A stretch of DNA of 64,000 nt from Epiperipatus broadwayi. Taxonomy: Eukaryota; Onychophora; Udeonychophora; Euonychophora; Peripatidae. The position numbers were made by a program, and so were the translations under genes. Under the pieces are notes generated by a model, which was not told the DNA's origin, did no database searches, and saw only the letters and a list, made by a program, of their open reading frames with translations. The DNA is taken from contig JAQFVV010000957.1 in NCBI GenBank assembly GCA_028023455.1, positions 62,001 to 126,000 on the forward strand, in the 5' to 3' direction. Numbering within the stretch: position 1 is the stretch's first letter; each line of letters begins with the position of its first letter. Positions 11,997-30,200 of this stretch are shown one piece after another.

Positions 11997-13160
11997 TTAA
12001 AGAAAACAAGGGTTACCAGCTCCAACCTCCACCAAATCAACAATTCAAATTCACCATCACTACCTAAAATGATATAAAATTTCCACAATTTTATTTTCCC
12101 ATATAATGTTCGATTTTCCACACACACACATATAGATAAAAAGATATTAAGTTTTAATTAAATAACATTCATCTAAACATAGCTGAAATTATTAATTAAA
12201 TTTTACATGATCCACTATAGTTATATTACAACCTACACCAATTTAAATAACTGATAAAAGACCAAAATAATTTAAACATATTCATTTATATTTATGCTGT
12301 ATTGGGTACATCCAAATATTATAACCAGCATTTATAACCCAAAGGAAAAAAATTTATAACCAAAATCAAATTAATCATGACATGCATTTACTATGACAAC
12401 TAATATACAATTTTTACTTAAATATGGTAAATGCCAACCTTTGCATAAGAATATAGAAAATAGCCTTTTAAGAATGAGCTATATATTCAAGTTATATATT
12501 CATCCATCCTTCTAAAGATCCAACAGATACTGACAGCCAAAATAATTATCAGCAGTTCACAATTTTGAGATGGATAGAAGAACTCCATCAATGCTCTCAA
12601 AACATACAATGCTCCATGAACACTCTGATAATCATCTCACTTTAACCACTCTAAGCTACCACAACCCATAATATTCTACTACAAACACTATCACAATGCC
12701 CTGCTTACATCCAAGTCTTAGGGGCTATTTATAAAATATTGTCTTGCTCATCTTTAGAAGTCTTAGAGACAAATATGACTTATATATTAGAAAGAACTAT
12801 GCCTTGCTCTCTCTGGAGTCTTAGAGGCAAAATCATGGCAGGACTACTGTTAACTGCTTCATGATAACTAACAATTTGATATCATAATTTGGGTTGGAGC
12901 AGTGAATGAGAACAATCAGTCACCAGTGACATGAATACACCACATACTTAAGACAATAACAAAAACTCTCCATCCATCACCATAAACTTGCAATACAACC
13001 AACAAAACTTCAACACTCAAGTATTTTATTTAACCTTCAAAATTATAGACTTTCTATAACAGAAGTGTTCCAAATATGAACAACACTATTACTTTATAAT
13101 TTAACATCATCAATAATTCTATACTTATCTGGCATCAATGCTATATTTCATTGACAAGCA

Positions 13161-13193
<33 letters not shown>

Positions 13194-13198
13194 CAATG

Positions 13199-13246
<48 letters not shown>

Positions 13247-14053
13247 TATCTACTTTAACATTTACTATAAGTTGTGATATTTATATAGCTTTAAAATTTG
13301 AAACTAAGCTGTTTCATGGCTGTATTTATTTATTTCATCTAAACAAAAAAAATGTTTTTTTTTTAAACTATACATCTGACATTCATATATCTACTACACA
13401 TCTTTCAGGTATTGGATTATTTCAAACTCTAATTAGCTTATTTCAAACCTTAGTTAATGCTCCATTTACCCCTAATTCCATTTTATCAAATATTTCTATT
13501 AATCTTCCAGATTAATATAAAAAATCCTTGAATAAGAAATCTGCCAACTTGATTCTATTTTGGAAACAATTTTGCACTAACTGTATATTTAAAACAGAAA
13601 TAAAGTAATTCTAATGGCACTGGATTACCTCTCATCTCAGGTATATGACAATATATATCAACAAAATATAAACACTCTACAAGATGTAGGACTTAAATAA
13701 TCAAGATACCACGATTGGACATCCATTTAAACCTTGACAGCTGTGGCCTCTATGTATATATCAAGCCATCCACATTAGCCACCGCTTAAAATAGAATGTA
13801 TATTATACAATCTCCAACAAAGAACAAAATACATATATGAACAAAGATGAATCGATCACCAATCATTGTGCATTCATTTACCCATAAATATATTGAGCAT
13901 TTAACCCATAAGGCAAGCCACTTAACCCTATTAACCAACAAAAGATAAATATTCTACAGGATATGAGACTTAATCAAACAGGGCCCCATGATTGGGCAGC
14001 CACTTAACCCAATCGTATATCAGGCCCTAGTTGGGCATCCACTTAACCCACCC
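11997..14053 (-). other. Long untranslated leader of the LTR element with a repeated motif
   Basis: Two kilobases between the 5' LTR and the gag-like start without a convincing frame. On the minus strand, forms of GGGTTAAGTGGATGCCCAA recur near 14029, 13990, 13908 and, degenerate, 13706. A (TA)n block at 13160-13240 interrupts it. The long frame at 13138-13515 is largely the translation of that block. The repeated motif may be a packaging or regulatory leader, but this is inference. Confidence 0.5.
13160..13240. repeat. (TA)n microsatellite pair
   Basis: Two alternating TA tracts separated by a short non-repeat segment containing ATCAATGC. Confidence 0.9.
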
Positions 14054-16616
14054 CATAACCTCTGCTCTCTTCACTTGTTCATTTTATTATATTTATAAAT
14101 TTCCAGGCACCAATTCTATACAAGATAGAATAAAATTTATAATTGTAAATTGCTCTATGGCTTAGCTCAGTTGAGGTTATAGGATATGGTCTTCATATAG
14201 GATGCAAATAAAAGTAATACAACATTTATTAATAACAATTCTGTAACACTAATTTAATTATATGCCACACATTTATTTAATTATAAAACTATTGCAAAAT
14301 TATCAATTATCATATTTAATATAGGATAGATGATGAGGATCAGGTATCTTTTTATCTACATCACCACCTATTCTAAGCAAAGTAGAATATATTATTAGCA
14401 CTGTAATATGTGATTTATCATCTCCAGACAGATTAAATAAACTGACTTCTACTGGAAAATCTATATATTTTAGAACTATGCTATGTTAACCATATATGTA
14501 TGTGTGTGGAAATGGAGAATCGAACGTATATAATCAAGCAATTCATTTGGGCTTTTAATTCATCAAAATATTTATTAAAAATTAAAAGACAAAATAAATA
14601 ATGATAATAAAAAAAATATTATTTTATGCACCTTTCTAACCAATTATATTTCTTCTACAGTAAAACCAAAATTGACTAATATTTAATATACAAATCATAT
14701 ATTTTCGAATATGTGTGCTTTTATAATATCTTAAATATAATGTATTTTTAAAACATACATTTTTTATTAGCTTATTTATAAAACTTAGATGATGCCATAA
14801 ATCAATCTTCTTTTATACATATTATAAAAATTTACACAACACATCTGTTATAATCGGTGTAAATCATCTAACATTAACCATACAAAATAAAGAAAGGCAG
14901 AGGGAAAAACAATAACCAAACACTTATACTTATATACATAAGAGTTAAATAATATCTCCAAACTCAATCTAAATAATCTAATCGTCCCTTGACCATTTCT
15001 ACCTCCAACTTACATTCAATATACTTCCTATATAATGAACTTATAACAGACAAGGTTTTAATTCTTTATTTTTTTTTTTAATAAACTTCATTAACAAAAT
15101 TGAAGCATAATAAATATAATTTTTTAAAATAATAATTTATAGTATCATGCACACATCCGAATATATAATCACCTACAATATAATTTCTAGATCATATAAA
15201 ATTATAGATTAACATATTGTAATGATATGAAGTTACATTGTTTTGTTTTTTTTTAAAAGAAAACAAAAAAAAATTGGTTATACATCTGTTGTAATCAATA
15301 ACGAAAATACTTATCAATATCCCATCATTACATGTTAAGTTTTTTTTTTAAAAAAAAAAAAATTGAAAGTTGAGAGGTGAAAGATACATACATATTAGTT
15401 TCAAAGACAACAGTAAATTATAACATAAAAAAATGTCTATCCATTGTTAAAGTATAATTTGTTAAGAATGACAATAGTCTTGTTTTTATCCTAGATTTCC
15501 GTCATAGGTGTAATAAATGACATTTGCATGCATTGGAATTATTTTGTTATATATGCGTGAATAGCAAAGTTATACAGTATAAAACTATCTTCTTGATATA
15601 AGATTAAATAGATAAACTTTTTCATTTTAAATTTTATTTTGTAGAATATTGATAGAAAATTCTTTAAATTAAAAATCAAGCGTTTAATTCTAGTGTCTAA
15701 TAAGAAAATTTTAACTAGCTTTATTTTACACAATTTTGTCATTTTAATATTATTCAGCTGTGGTAATACTTTAAAATAAATCGTAATAATTTAGCTTACA
15801 TATCATCTAGGCATTTTGAAGTAGTTAATATGGACCATCATTTGACAGAGATTTGGAGGCTGGTATCCCTCTGGGGGGGTGTCTATCTCCTCATTTTTAT
15901 ATCATTCCAGTAGTATAATAACAAAAATTCTCCATAGGTATATTATTAGAATCCTTGTGATGTTTTTTATATTTGTTCTAATACTCTTTGAGAGTTGTTG
16001 ATTCTTTTAAGTTTTTTTTTACTTCTTCTTCCCTGGAACTTTTTTTTACTTTCCTTCAAGTTTTAAACTCTATGTCTTTCTTCACTCACACCCTCTGTGT
16101 TTCTTTTTTTTATTATTACAATCAACTTTGGAAGTGTGCCAGAATTTTACTTATAAAATTTTAACAATACACTGTTTCAACAAAATAAAACATAATAATA
16201 ATAATAAAAAAATTAAATATTAATTATTAATTTAGAAATGTTATTCACTATTATACAAATAATCTTTATCATTTTTAAGTATAAGATTATGAACAATAAA
16301 GAAGTAAATAACAAATAAAATATAGAAAAGAAAATTCTAACTAATAATATATCTATATTTCTGCTCATTATGACATGTAAATTTTTCTACTGCATACAAA
16401 CATCTCTGATGTTATTCATCCTCCTCTTCTACAACCAAACATATAATCCAAAACTCTACCAATCAGTACACCCACTTAAAGTTTTAATTTTCGACTGCTA
16501 ATTTTAACTAGCAAATTACATCTCAATTCATTTTCCTCAGATAACTATCTTTAGTCATTGTTAGCACAAATGTGAACTTCCCACATTTTTTCCTGGTGCC
16601 AACCTGGAAGGTTACA
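14054..16616 (-). repeat. 5' LTR of the LTR retrotransposon
   Basis: Colinear with 7581-10147 over its whole length. The inner edge reads CATAAC where the other copy has TGTAAC, so the LTR/internal junction is mutated or slightly uncertain. The outer edge GGTTACA adjoins ATAT and a 93-bp (TA)n tract. Confidence 0.85.
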
Positions 16617-20971
<4,355 letters not shown>

Positions 20972-20984
20972 ATATATATATATA

Positions 20985-21304
20985 TAATAACGAAACTTAA
21001 ATATGTTCCAAACAACTGTAAACAATTTATAATACAATATATAAAAAAAACTCAATAAAAACTCATAAAGAAATATTTTCGATTATATTCATAATCATTT
21101 TCAACTCAACTTTCAAAATGGAATCATGTATTACCATACATGATTCCATTTTGAAAGATACATGATTCCATTTTGAAAGTTGAGTTGAAAATGATTATGA
21201 ATATAATCGAAAATATTTCTTTATGTGTTTTTATTGAGTTTTTATTTATATTGTATTATAAATTGTTTACCGTTGTTTGGAATATATTTAAGTTTCGTTA
21301 TTGT
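20985..21304. repeat. Long hairpin, arms about 150 bp
   Basis: AATAACGAAACTTAAATATG at the left and its complement ending CTTAAATATATTCCAAAC... (inverted) at 21270-21304 bound two near-perfect inverted arms. The inner boundary is CATGATTCCATTTTGAAAG, and an extra copy of that inner word lies in the loop. It directly follows the (TA)n at the end of the solo LTR. The frame 21173-21358 is just one arm. Confidence 0.85.
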
Positions 21305-21396
21305 ATTATTGATATTAGCGGACATTTATTTTGTTTTATATATATATATTTCATATGATGGAATTAGAATCCATATGTTTCCTTAATAAAATACTT

Positions 21397-21560
21397 TAAT
21401 AAAAATATAAACAAATATTATAGATAAATATTATCGCGTGACTTTTTGATTTATTCTAACATCTTGAAAAGGTTCATTTTGAACAAAAATCGATTCGATG
21501 TAATAAAGTAAATATTTATTAATGTAGTTGTCTATAATATTTGTTTATATTTTTATTAAT
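21397..21560. repeat. Inverted repeat, arms about 32 bp
   Basis: TTAATAAAAATATAAACAAA at 21397 onward is inverted at about 21529-21560 with one mismatch, spacer about 100 bp. This is a possible MITE-like remnant. Confidence 0.6.
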
Positions 21561-24152
21561 ATATATATATTGTAACCATATGTTTTGGCTCATGGTAGTA
21601 AATTTTATTCAAAGGTCCAGTGTGTAAAATTTTAAATTTTTAAATAGTACTAAGTTATAAATTATTGAAAAGTAGTGTGTAAATATCAGTTATATATATT
21701 AAAATGCTTATTGGATTATAGATTTTCCAATTAAACAAAAGCTCACCTATAAATATCTTAAGAGTGATGATGATTTGGACTGATAGTGCACTGGAAAGTC
21801 TGATGGAATAGATATTTATCTTATAAATATTTTATCACAATTTCCAGTGGTAGCTAGTTTAAATAATATTTTAATAGTAGAAAACTAATTTGAAAGTAGG
21901 AAAGTATTTAAAACTTTATTATTATTAAACAAGTAAAAATAAACAACCAAAAGCAATTTATAATTTTTCTAAATTTATTTATAAACGATCTTTAAATACA
22001 TTGTATGTTAAGTTAAATTGAAATATATCAGTCTAAATTTTCCTCACTAGTGGGATTAAAAATATTAATTTATATACATTTACTATGATAGGATTGTTTA
22101 GGACCAATCACAACTTGTAAGACAAATAATAAAGGCTAGAACAAGTTGATAAGCCAGGGAAGACTACTTAGAAAAAAATTGGAATAAGATGTAATTCTTC
22201 ACTCATAAAAAAAATAATCTGGAAAGAATAACTTCAAAAATTATTTTGAAGAAAATTTTGAGATTATATAAAATTAAATATGTTAGAATATAAAAAACTA
22301 CTAACTTTGTGTCATCTGGCACTACTTTCATTGACCATATAATTTTGGATTTTACATGCTGAAGAGATCGGAATGACATTCGTGATTATTATTATTATTG
22401 GAAGAAATATTTGCCTAAATATGGAGCACTTAGAAAAAAGAACCAGAACAGAAAAAGTAAGAAATTATTGTTGTCTTATTTATCTTAATAAATGGTTAAA
22501 ACTAAAAACATTAGAATTATTGAATTACAAGAGAAAAAGGATTAAAGTAAATTTGATTTTCGCTCCACTATAAATAGTAATCTGAAAAACACATTTGTTG
22601 TTCAAACTATCTTCTCAGTAAAAATAATTCAAAATTCTTTTGATGGAAATTTTAAGAAGAAATATTAAATAAATTAAACATTCATTGTTAAACCCTATAA
22701 AATAATTTGTTCTAAAAGAAAAAAAAATGCCTGAATTATTTCGTATTGTCATTGGGAAGAGATATCATCTGCTTCAATATTTCACCGCGAATGGCTTAGT
22801 TGTTTAAAATAAAATAAAAAAGATAAATTATTAATATTAAATATTTTATTGACATTTGCTGAATAGTAAATCACTTCTTCTAATATTATTAAATACGTAT
22901 TGTCAGATGGAAGTAAATAAATACGTATTTATTTAATTTTCTTGGTTGTGTAAAATGTAAAGTAATGATATTCTCAGCTGTTCTAAAATTATTTAAAATT
23001 ATAGCAGAAATCTTCGAGCGGATAGAAAATAAGGATAAATCAATAAATAATTTTCAGTCTGTTCAATGGTCTAACTTTCAAATTGCTAAATATTATAACA
23101 CTGGAATAACATCAAATATATATCAATCAATCTAGGATTTTTTTAAAAAAATGCGTTTATAAATCTTGATAAACCTCGTTTAATGGTATTGCCTTTGAAA
23201 AATGTTTTAGATATTGCTTGATTATGCCTCATTGCGTTTATATTATTATGAAAACTAATAAAAGATTTTCATGCCATTAAAAAAATGTTTAATTTTTTTC
23301 TGAACACGTTATTATGAAACAAGATATTCAACATCTATATTTACTTAGGAATATTGCTTATCATATCTGTCTTCTCAATATTTTGTTCTTAAGATTGGAT
23401 CAAATTGGAACAATTACAATAAAATCTAATGGAAAAAAACGTTTGTTCATCATTGTTATTAACATATATAATAGTGGAATATTGAAGCAATCGGACCTGA
23501 GTTCGATCCTAGCTTCATGACATCTAGCCATAAGCCCACTTCAAACCCTAGTACTAACCTTAAATTTCCGATGCAATGGGGCTTTATATGTTCAATCCAT
23601 GCTAATTTCCATAAAGAATAACTTATTTCATAAATGCGTATTAAAATTAATTAATTTCAGATTTAAATTGATCAATTCTATTAATAAATTCATGATAGAA
23701 TTATTCATGAATTTATATATTATAACTGCGTGGATTGTGCATATATATTTGTAAATATTTAAATATATATAATTGTTTAAAAGTTTCATTGCATCGGTAA
23801 TGTTTGATTTTATTTTTAAATAATTTGTTAAAGTTTTATTGATTAAAAGCTACATTCTTTCGATAAGCTTTCAGATTTTTCCTTTCCAAAAACAACAGTT
23901 AAAGTTTTATTAATTAGAAAAAAAGATAATGATTTCCTAATTAAAATCATTTTCTGATTTTACAGAGTGTTTGAGATAGTCAAACCATGTGTAGTACAAA
24001 ATAATATTAATATCATCTATGTTCTTTATTACTTTTTACAATGCTTTTTTATAATCCACTATTGATAGTTTGATTGCCCCAGAAACCTTCAGAACTGTAA
24101 CAAACACAATACAAATACATGAATACAAATATACATGAACATATACTTTTAC

Positions 24153-24217
<65 letters not shown>

Positions 24218-26440
24218 TCTATCTTAAAATCATTATCTATATACCTACATATATCTTTACATACCCCTCTATTATCTTTTTATATATTATACATTTTACT
24301 CTTTTTTATATTCTATGTGTATCAATTAATACTTTCTATAACTATATATACATATATAATATTTTATTTCATTTATTTTTTTATTTTACATTTAAAAATC
24401 TATATTCAAATATATATATATACCTGGGTCTCATTTTATGTGGTAGATAGGTTCCAGAGAAAACCTGCATTAAAAAAAATCACACAAAAATAGACCTAAC
24501 TTACCTTGAAAAATGGGGAATAGGTTCTGTAATTTTCAGAAATAGCATAAAAGCAAAGCAACAAGGAAAAAATACTTTAAAATTTGCATTAAAAAATAAG
24601 GAAAAACCAAATGTCTTTGTATATTGAACAAAAAACATGCTAGAATATTTTTAAAGATGTTTCCAATTAATTAAGAATCTGAAAAAAAAAAGGAAAATGT
24701 TTTATGGACTGTCAAAAAGTAATATATATTTAAAAAAGGTAAAAAAAGTAAAAAGTAAAACTTTTTTAACATTAAAAGTAATGAATAAATTAATAAATTT
24801 GATTAATACTATTCATTTTTTATATATACACATGTATGTGTAAATTCTATATATATTTTCAACATGGAATTAATTGTCTGGAGGAAAATATATTTTTGAT
24901 AAGTTTATTTTTAAAAATTAAAATATATGATATAAATATCAATGTCCAGATACATTTTTATGGGTACCCATATATATATGAAAACAATCATTATTTATTT
25001 ATCATTAGAATGTGATAGCAGATTTTTTAATATTATATGACAATTCCCATATGTTACAGCATGTCTGTGTGCTTTGTAGACACAAATGTGTTAAAATTAA
25101 TCATATTTTTATTATTAGTTTACAACAATTCAAATATCTTCATTTTATATTATACAGGCATATCTGTATGCAGAGATTTAAGTGTTTTATGTAAACCCAT
25201 TGTGATATTTACGAAGCACACTGTGATAGCTTATTTCGTTTTGTATTTATGTTTATAGCATACTCATCAGATTTTAATTAAATTTTATTATTTCTAATTA
25301 ATAAATTTATATTTCATTGTAAATTATTCCAGTGAATTGGCTTAATCCTAATATATTATAAATTATTATATGTTGTATTACATCTGTTGCTCACAGTAAC
25401 ATTTATAGAGCTTTTGCTGATTGAACTGGATTTATGCATAATGATCTGTTATATAAAAGTGGTTAATGTGTAAACATAAAGGTGATGATGATGATGCATG
25501 GTGCAAAGGTGGTATCCTTTAAAATCCATGCACTACATTTGATTTTAGTTATTTATTTAGAAATTAAATATTATAGTCAGTCAGTACATTAATGTGACAA
25601 AATGGCCTGAGAATTGATGATGATCAGCATGTTTTAGTACCCAAGCATTTTTGTTATATTCTTATGGATTAGCATTTAAGTTTGTGTACCCAAATTATTA
25701 TGATGTGTTGCTAAGGTTGGGAACAGGTAAATAATTAGCCTGGTTTATAGTAGACACATTTCAAATCCAGTCAAAAGATTGCCAGTTCTTTTATTGATGA
25801 TCATTTATGATGATGAAAAATTATTATTTTTGTGTAATGCTCTGTGAACTTATAGTTACTCATAATATTTTGTTGATCTATCTCAGGCTCATTACTCATA
25901 TATATATTCATATTATTGGTAAAGTTAAAATTTATCATTAACTACAGTTGATGATGACAATTTTTCATCACCTCAGATTTACCCCTGAGTTCATGCCATT
26001 ATGGTATATGTATAATTGATAGAACGTATATTTTTAAAATATTATACATTATTTAATAATGCTTAAGCGTTAAAAACCAATTCTATGAGACAAAATAAAT
26101 ATTTGTTTTGTTTTTTATTTATTTTGATAAATGTGGAATTTAAATGTTAAAGAAAGTTAGCTGCAATTTAAATTGTTTTTTGTTTTTTTCAAATAACTTT
26201 AACGGAAAAAGATAAAACAAATATTTTACTTCTACATTTTAATTAATAATTTAAAATAATTTGAAAATTAAGAATGTATATTCCCAATAACAAAACAATA
26301 AATACATAATACATTCTCAGGAGGTTAGAGCAAAATAATGTTTTTGTATGTTAATTATAAGCTGCTTATATATATATATTAGTAATATAGAAAGTCAGAT
26401 GTCACTGACTTATATAGCTTGCATTACAAATATGTAAAAT
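21561..26440. other. Featureless AT-rich DNA with one (TA)n tract
   Basis: No gene, splice-flanked block or element end that I can support. (TA)n lies at 24155-24214, and the frame across it (24119-24493) is an artefact. A tRNA-like B-box word (GAGTTCGATCC) occurs near 23502 without a proper A box at the right distance, so a SINE is not called. A (GAT)5 run sits near 25483. Confidence 0.5.
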
Positions 26441-26613
26441 TAAGAGCATTGTAATAAGCTCTAAACAAGCTTTTGTATATATGATAAATGCTACTACAAG
26501 AGAAGGCATTCAAATCATCTTTTTCTAGAATTTTATAATGATGATTGAATGCCTTTTCTTATAGTAGCATTTATCATAAAACATCTTGTTTAGAGCTTAT
26601 TAGCATGCTCTTA
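26441..26613. repeat. Imperfect hairpin, arms about 75 bp
   Basis: TAAGAGCATTGTAATAAGCTC at the left is mirrored by GAGCTTATTAGCATGCTCTTA at the right; only the cores GAGCAT and AATAAGCTC are used here as markers. The inner arms carry GAAGGCATTCAA and its complement TTGAATGCC. The loop is about 20 bp. Confidence 0.8.
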
Positions 26614-26622
26614 TATATATAA

Positions 26623-27247
26623 ATTATAACTTTTTGGGCTGTACCATATATTGTTTTCCATTAAACACTGATATTTTGATGGACTAGCAACCACCATTAT
26701 CAAGGTTAACTTTTGAAAGAAAAACTGTTAGATCTTAAAAAATAATGTGTCTGTGTGCGAGATGAGAAATGAGATTCAAGTTCAGCATTCACAATATGAG
26801 GTTTATCAAAATGTTTATTTCCCTCAGTATTTTTACCTATTAATTTTAAGTTAATATTAGATAAAATGAGAGGTTTCCACATAGCTGGAATACGTTGTGC
26901 TTAAATCATGAGAACCATGAAAGAGTCAATTGAAATATTAAAGAGACCTACTGGTTTAAATAGGGCTGATGAAGCACAATGTAATCCAGCTATGTGGAAA
27001 CCTCTCATTTTATCTAATATTAACTTAAAATTAATAGGTAAAAATACTGAGGGAAATAAACATTTTGATAAGCCTCATATTGTGAATGCTGAACTTGAAT
27101 CTCATTTCTCATCTTGCTCACAGTCACTTTATTTTTTAAGATCTAACGGTTTTTCTTTCAAAAACCCTGATAATTGCAGTTGCTAGTCCATCGAAATACT
27201 GGTGTTTAATGGAAAACAATACACGGTACAGCCCAAAAAGTTATAAT
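26623..27247. repeat. 0.62-kb fold-back, arms about 275 bp
   Basis: ATTATAACTTTTTGGGCTGT at the left end is inverted at the right end (ACAGCCCAAAAAGTTATAAT, 27228-27247). The arms stay paired inwards through GATGGACTAGCAAC and GAGGTTTCCACATAGCTGGA to a loop of about 60 bp near 26905-26965. Mismatches are sparse. The 92-codon frame at 26908-27186 is one arm read through and is not a gene. Confidence 0.88.
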
Positions 27248-30200
27248 GTATCTACATCATATAACTGTGAAAACATTAAATATAATATATATATATATCA
27301 CATAAGTATATGTTACTGTGGTAAAAGACTTGTTCTCACAAATTGTTTTAGCATTTTTTGCAAAAATCAATAGTTCATATTTGGATTTCCTTCAGAAACA
27401 TTTACGTATATGTTTTCTTTTTCAAAAAAAATCTAAAATGTTATATATAAGCTTACAAAACAAAACTAAATTTTTCTTCCTCTGGCTTATAATTTTGATT
27501 AGTGAAGATTGTTGCATTCATACCTGCTAGTTTACAATCATATTTTTCCAGTTCTTGTATGAGTGGCAATTTTGTTTTATAATTAGCTATTTAAATTGAC
27601 ATATATGTAATATAAGATACCTTTCAGGTAGTTAATAGCTTTTCCTACTTCTTCATTATTAAACAATGCTTGCCTCATTTAGAGTGTTTAGCTTCAAAGC
27701 ATAAATGAACAAGAGAGTCTTTCAAAGAAACTATCTTTTTTGTTCTGTGATCTCAAATATTACATAATATTGGATACTATAATTATATTTAATTAAAAAA
27801 ATTATGCTACAATTACTTGCCAATTAAATTTTTATCATGGTATAAAAGCTACATTAGATCTTCCTAAATATATCTTATTTTCTTTCTTTATTTTCTCCAA
27901 TAAAAAAAAACATACAAAAATTAAACATTAAAATTAAAATATAATCTTAATTTTTATTTAAACTTATTATTTTTTAATTAATAATTTCAGTGTCAACTTG
28001 AACCCCAAATTTTTGAATAGACTAGCAATGAAAATTTTTACTATGACATCATGTTTGATATTTTTGTGCAAATAAATTGTTTCTACATAGTCCAATATTT
28101 TAAAATATAAAAGAATAAAATATTGCTATAAATCCTTGTATTTTATAAATTGTTTTTGCTTGCAATTACACACATACTCATTTACATTTTAAAATTCTGT
28201 GATTTTACTTTTTAAATGGATTTTACTTTGAAATAATTTACTTTTGATACTTGTTTTTTTCTTTCATTATAGTAATTAAAAGCAAGCAAAGTTTTAATTT
28301 ATTTTTAAAAGCTGAGACTTATTTTTCAAAATCAATATGTGAAAATAGATAAGAGCCCTGGTTGGATTTTGTTTTTAATTAAGATTAAGCATGAGATAGA
28401 GATTTATCCTGGTCAGAACTTTTAATTAAAGATTAGGTAGGAAATAAAAATTCACAAAAATAGCCCTGAGTTTTTGACTGAGAGATGATTCTTCTGCTTT
28501 TTATTTTTATTGTGACTCTTATTCAGTTTGCTGTTGTAATTTTTATACTTCTAATTGCTCGATGCAGATTGCCAGGTGTTGTTCTCTGGCTACTGCTAAC
28601 AGTTTTTGTTGCTTGCTGTAATGATAAATAATCTTAGCTATTTTCTAATAGAAGAAATAGATACATTGAGTTATTGGAAATAGACACTGACCATCCAGGA
28701 TGCAAAAAAATACATTTTCTAATGAGCCTTAATAATAATAGGCAGTGCTAAATCAACCCAAAGATAAACTCCAGAATTCCATAATTGTGCCTTCAAGAAC
28801 ATGACCTAAAAGTCTAGTTCAGAACTGACCCCAACAATAGCCTTCAGACTCTTGAACAGATAAATAAATGGAAATCAAAAACCTTCCTGATAAACTCTAG
28901 GTAGAATAAACTGTACATTACCCTGCTGAAAGAAATCAGCCAGACAGAATATTATGCCTCAAGGTAAATAGAAAATTTTATATTATAATGAGGGCTTAAA
29001 TTTGTTGTCTAAAGCTCTATATTTAAATCTTAGCTTAATATCATAGAAACATGCACCTATAATAAATTATGTATAATCAGTTAAATATCATTAATTACTT
29101 TAAAAATATTTTTTATATGTATTGGAGTCTTAGTTTTAAGACTTCATATTTTAAATTTATTTGGCTGAGAGTGTATTGTGAGTTTAGATTTTATATCTTG
29201 GGCAGATATTAATAGTTTTTTTAACTCACCAGTCACTTCTTCCCATTCATTATAATTAATTTAGACAATCTTGGTTTGCAATTTCTGCAGACCATAAATC
29301 TTTTGGCTAGCTATTTATCAAGTACATTGTTTTGTTTTTTTAAGTTGCAGAGATGAATCAGGCTTAGGGATTTTAAACATAGCTTTTTCTTGAGTGTTTT
29401 GACATTTTTCTGTCCCAATATTTCTTTTTCAGGCTAAGACAAGCTCGCCTGCATTGTTCATTGATTTCTGTGCAAGATCATTCTCATTTGAAATCTCTAA
29501 ACAAAGGAACACTTGAATTTGTTTATATAAATCACTAGCAGGAAGACATTATAAATCCCTTATAATTATTATGTGAGAAAATCTGCAGGGTGTTTAATGT
29601 TACAATACTCACACACACTCATCTGATAAATACACTGGAGAAATCTAAGTTAAATTTTCATATTTTGTTTGACTAATATTTTCTTTTTTGAATTTAATAA
29701 ACTTTAAAATTAATTATAATTATTTTGGGCCATCCTTTGTCTCTCTGTCTTTTTTTCAATTGTCTGAACAATGTGAAATATTTCTTTCTCTCTCTGGGTC
29801 TATATGGTAGGATTTACCATCATTTCTAACTTTTGGATCAACTTAAATTAAATTTTCCAGGTAGTTAGCGACCTAATGGTTCCCTCAGTGATAAAAACAA
29901 GATCGAAGTGACTGGTACAAATATATTACAAAATTTATTTATAGATTATATTATAAATATTTAAGTCTTTTTATAATTAAAATTATAAAACATAAAAAAA
30001 TAATATTTTAAAGTTTTGAAAATAAATATCTAATTGACAGTCTTATCAATAACAATGGCGAATATTTTTATTGGTTTCATGATATGTATTCAAAAAAAGT
30101 TTAAAAAATCAAATATTAGATAGTAAAATTTTATGTTATAAAAATGACATATTTAGAATTAGTTATTATCAAAGAAACAAAAAAATTCTAAAAGTTAATA

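Larger units (their letters stand above)
7581..16616 (-). mobile_element. Non-autonomous LTR retrotransposon with 2.56-kb LTRs
   Basis: Two long direct repeats (7581-10147 and 14054-16616) are near-identical by eye and flank a 3.9-kb internal region. The left copy starts TGTAAC and both end GGTTACA, the usual TG...CA form. The sequence ATAT stands immediately outside both ends (7577-7580 and 16617-16620), consistent with a 4-bp target duplication, though the target is TA-rich. A purine tract abuts one repeat, fixing transcription on the minus strand. The internal region encodes a coiled-coil gag-like protein and a basic protein. I find no protease DTG, no RT YxDD and no integrase HHCC/DDE motif. 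It therefore resembles gag-only (TR-GAG/LARD-like) elements that rely on a partner for enzymes. Confidence 0.82.

Noticed and set aside
23480-23580. tRNA-like B box (GAGTTCGATCC), possible SINE
   Set aside because: No A box at the right distance and no second copy in the window. A TGGCTTAGTTG word at 22791 is 700 bp away.
26908-27186. 92-codon frame
   Set aside because: Consists of one arm and the loop of the 0.62-kb fold-back. No family resemblance.
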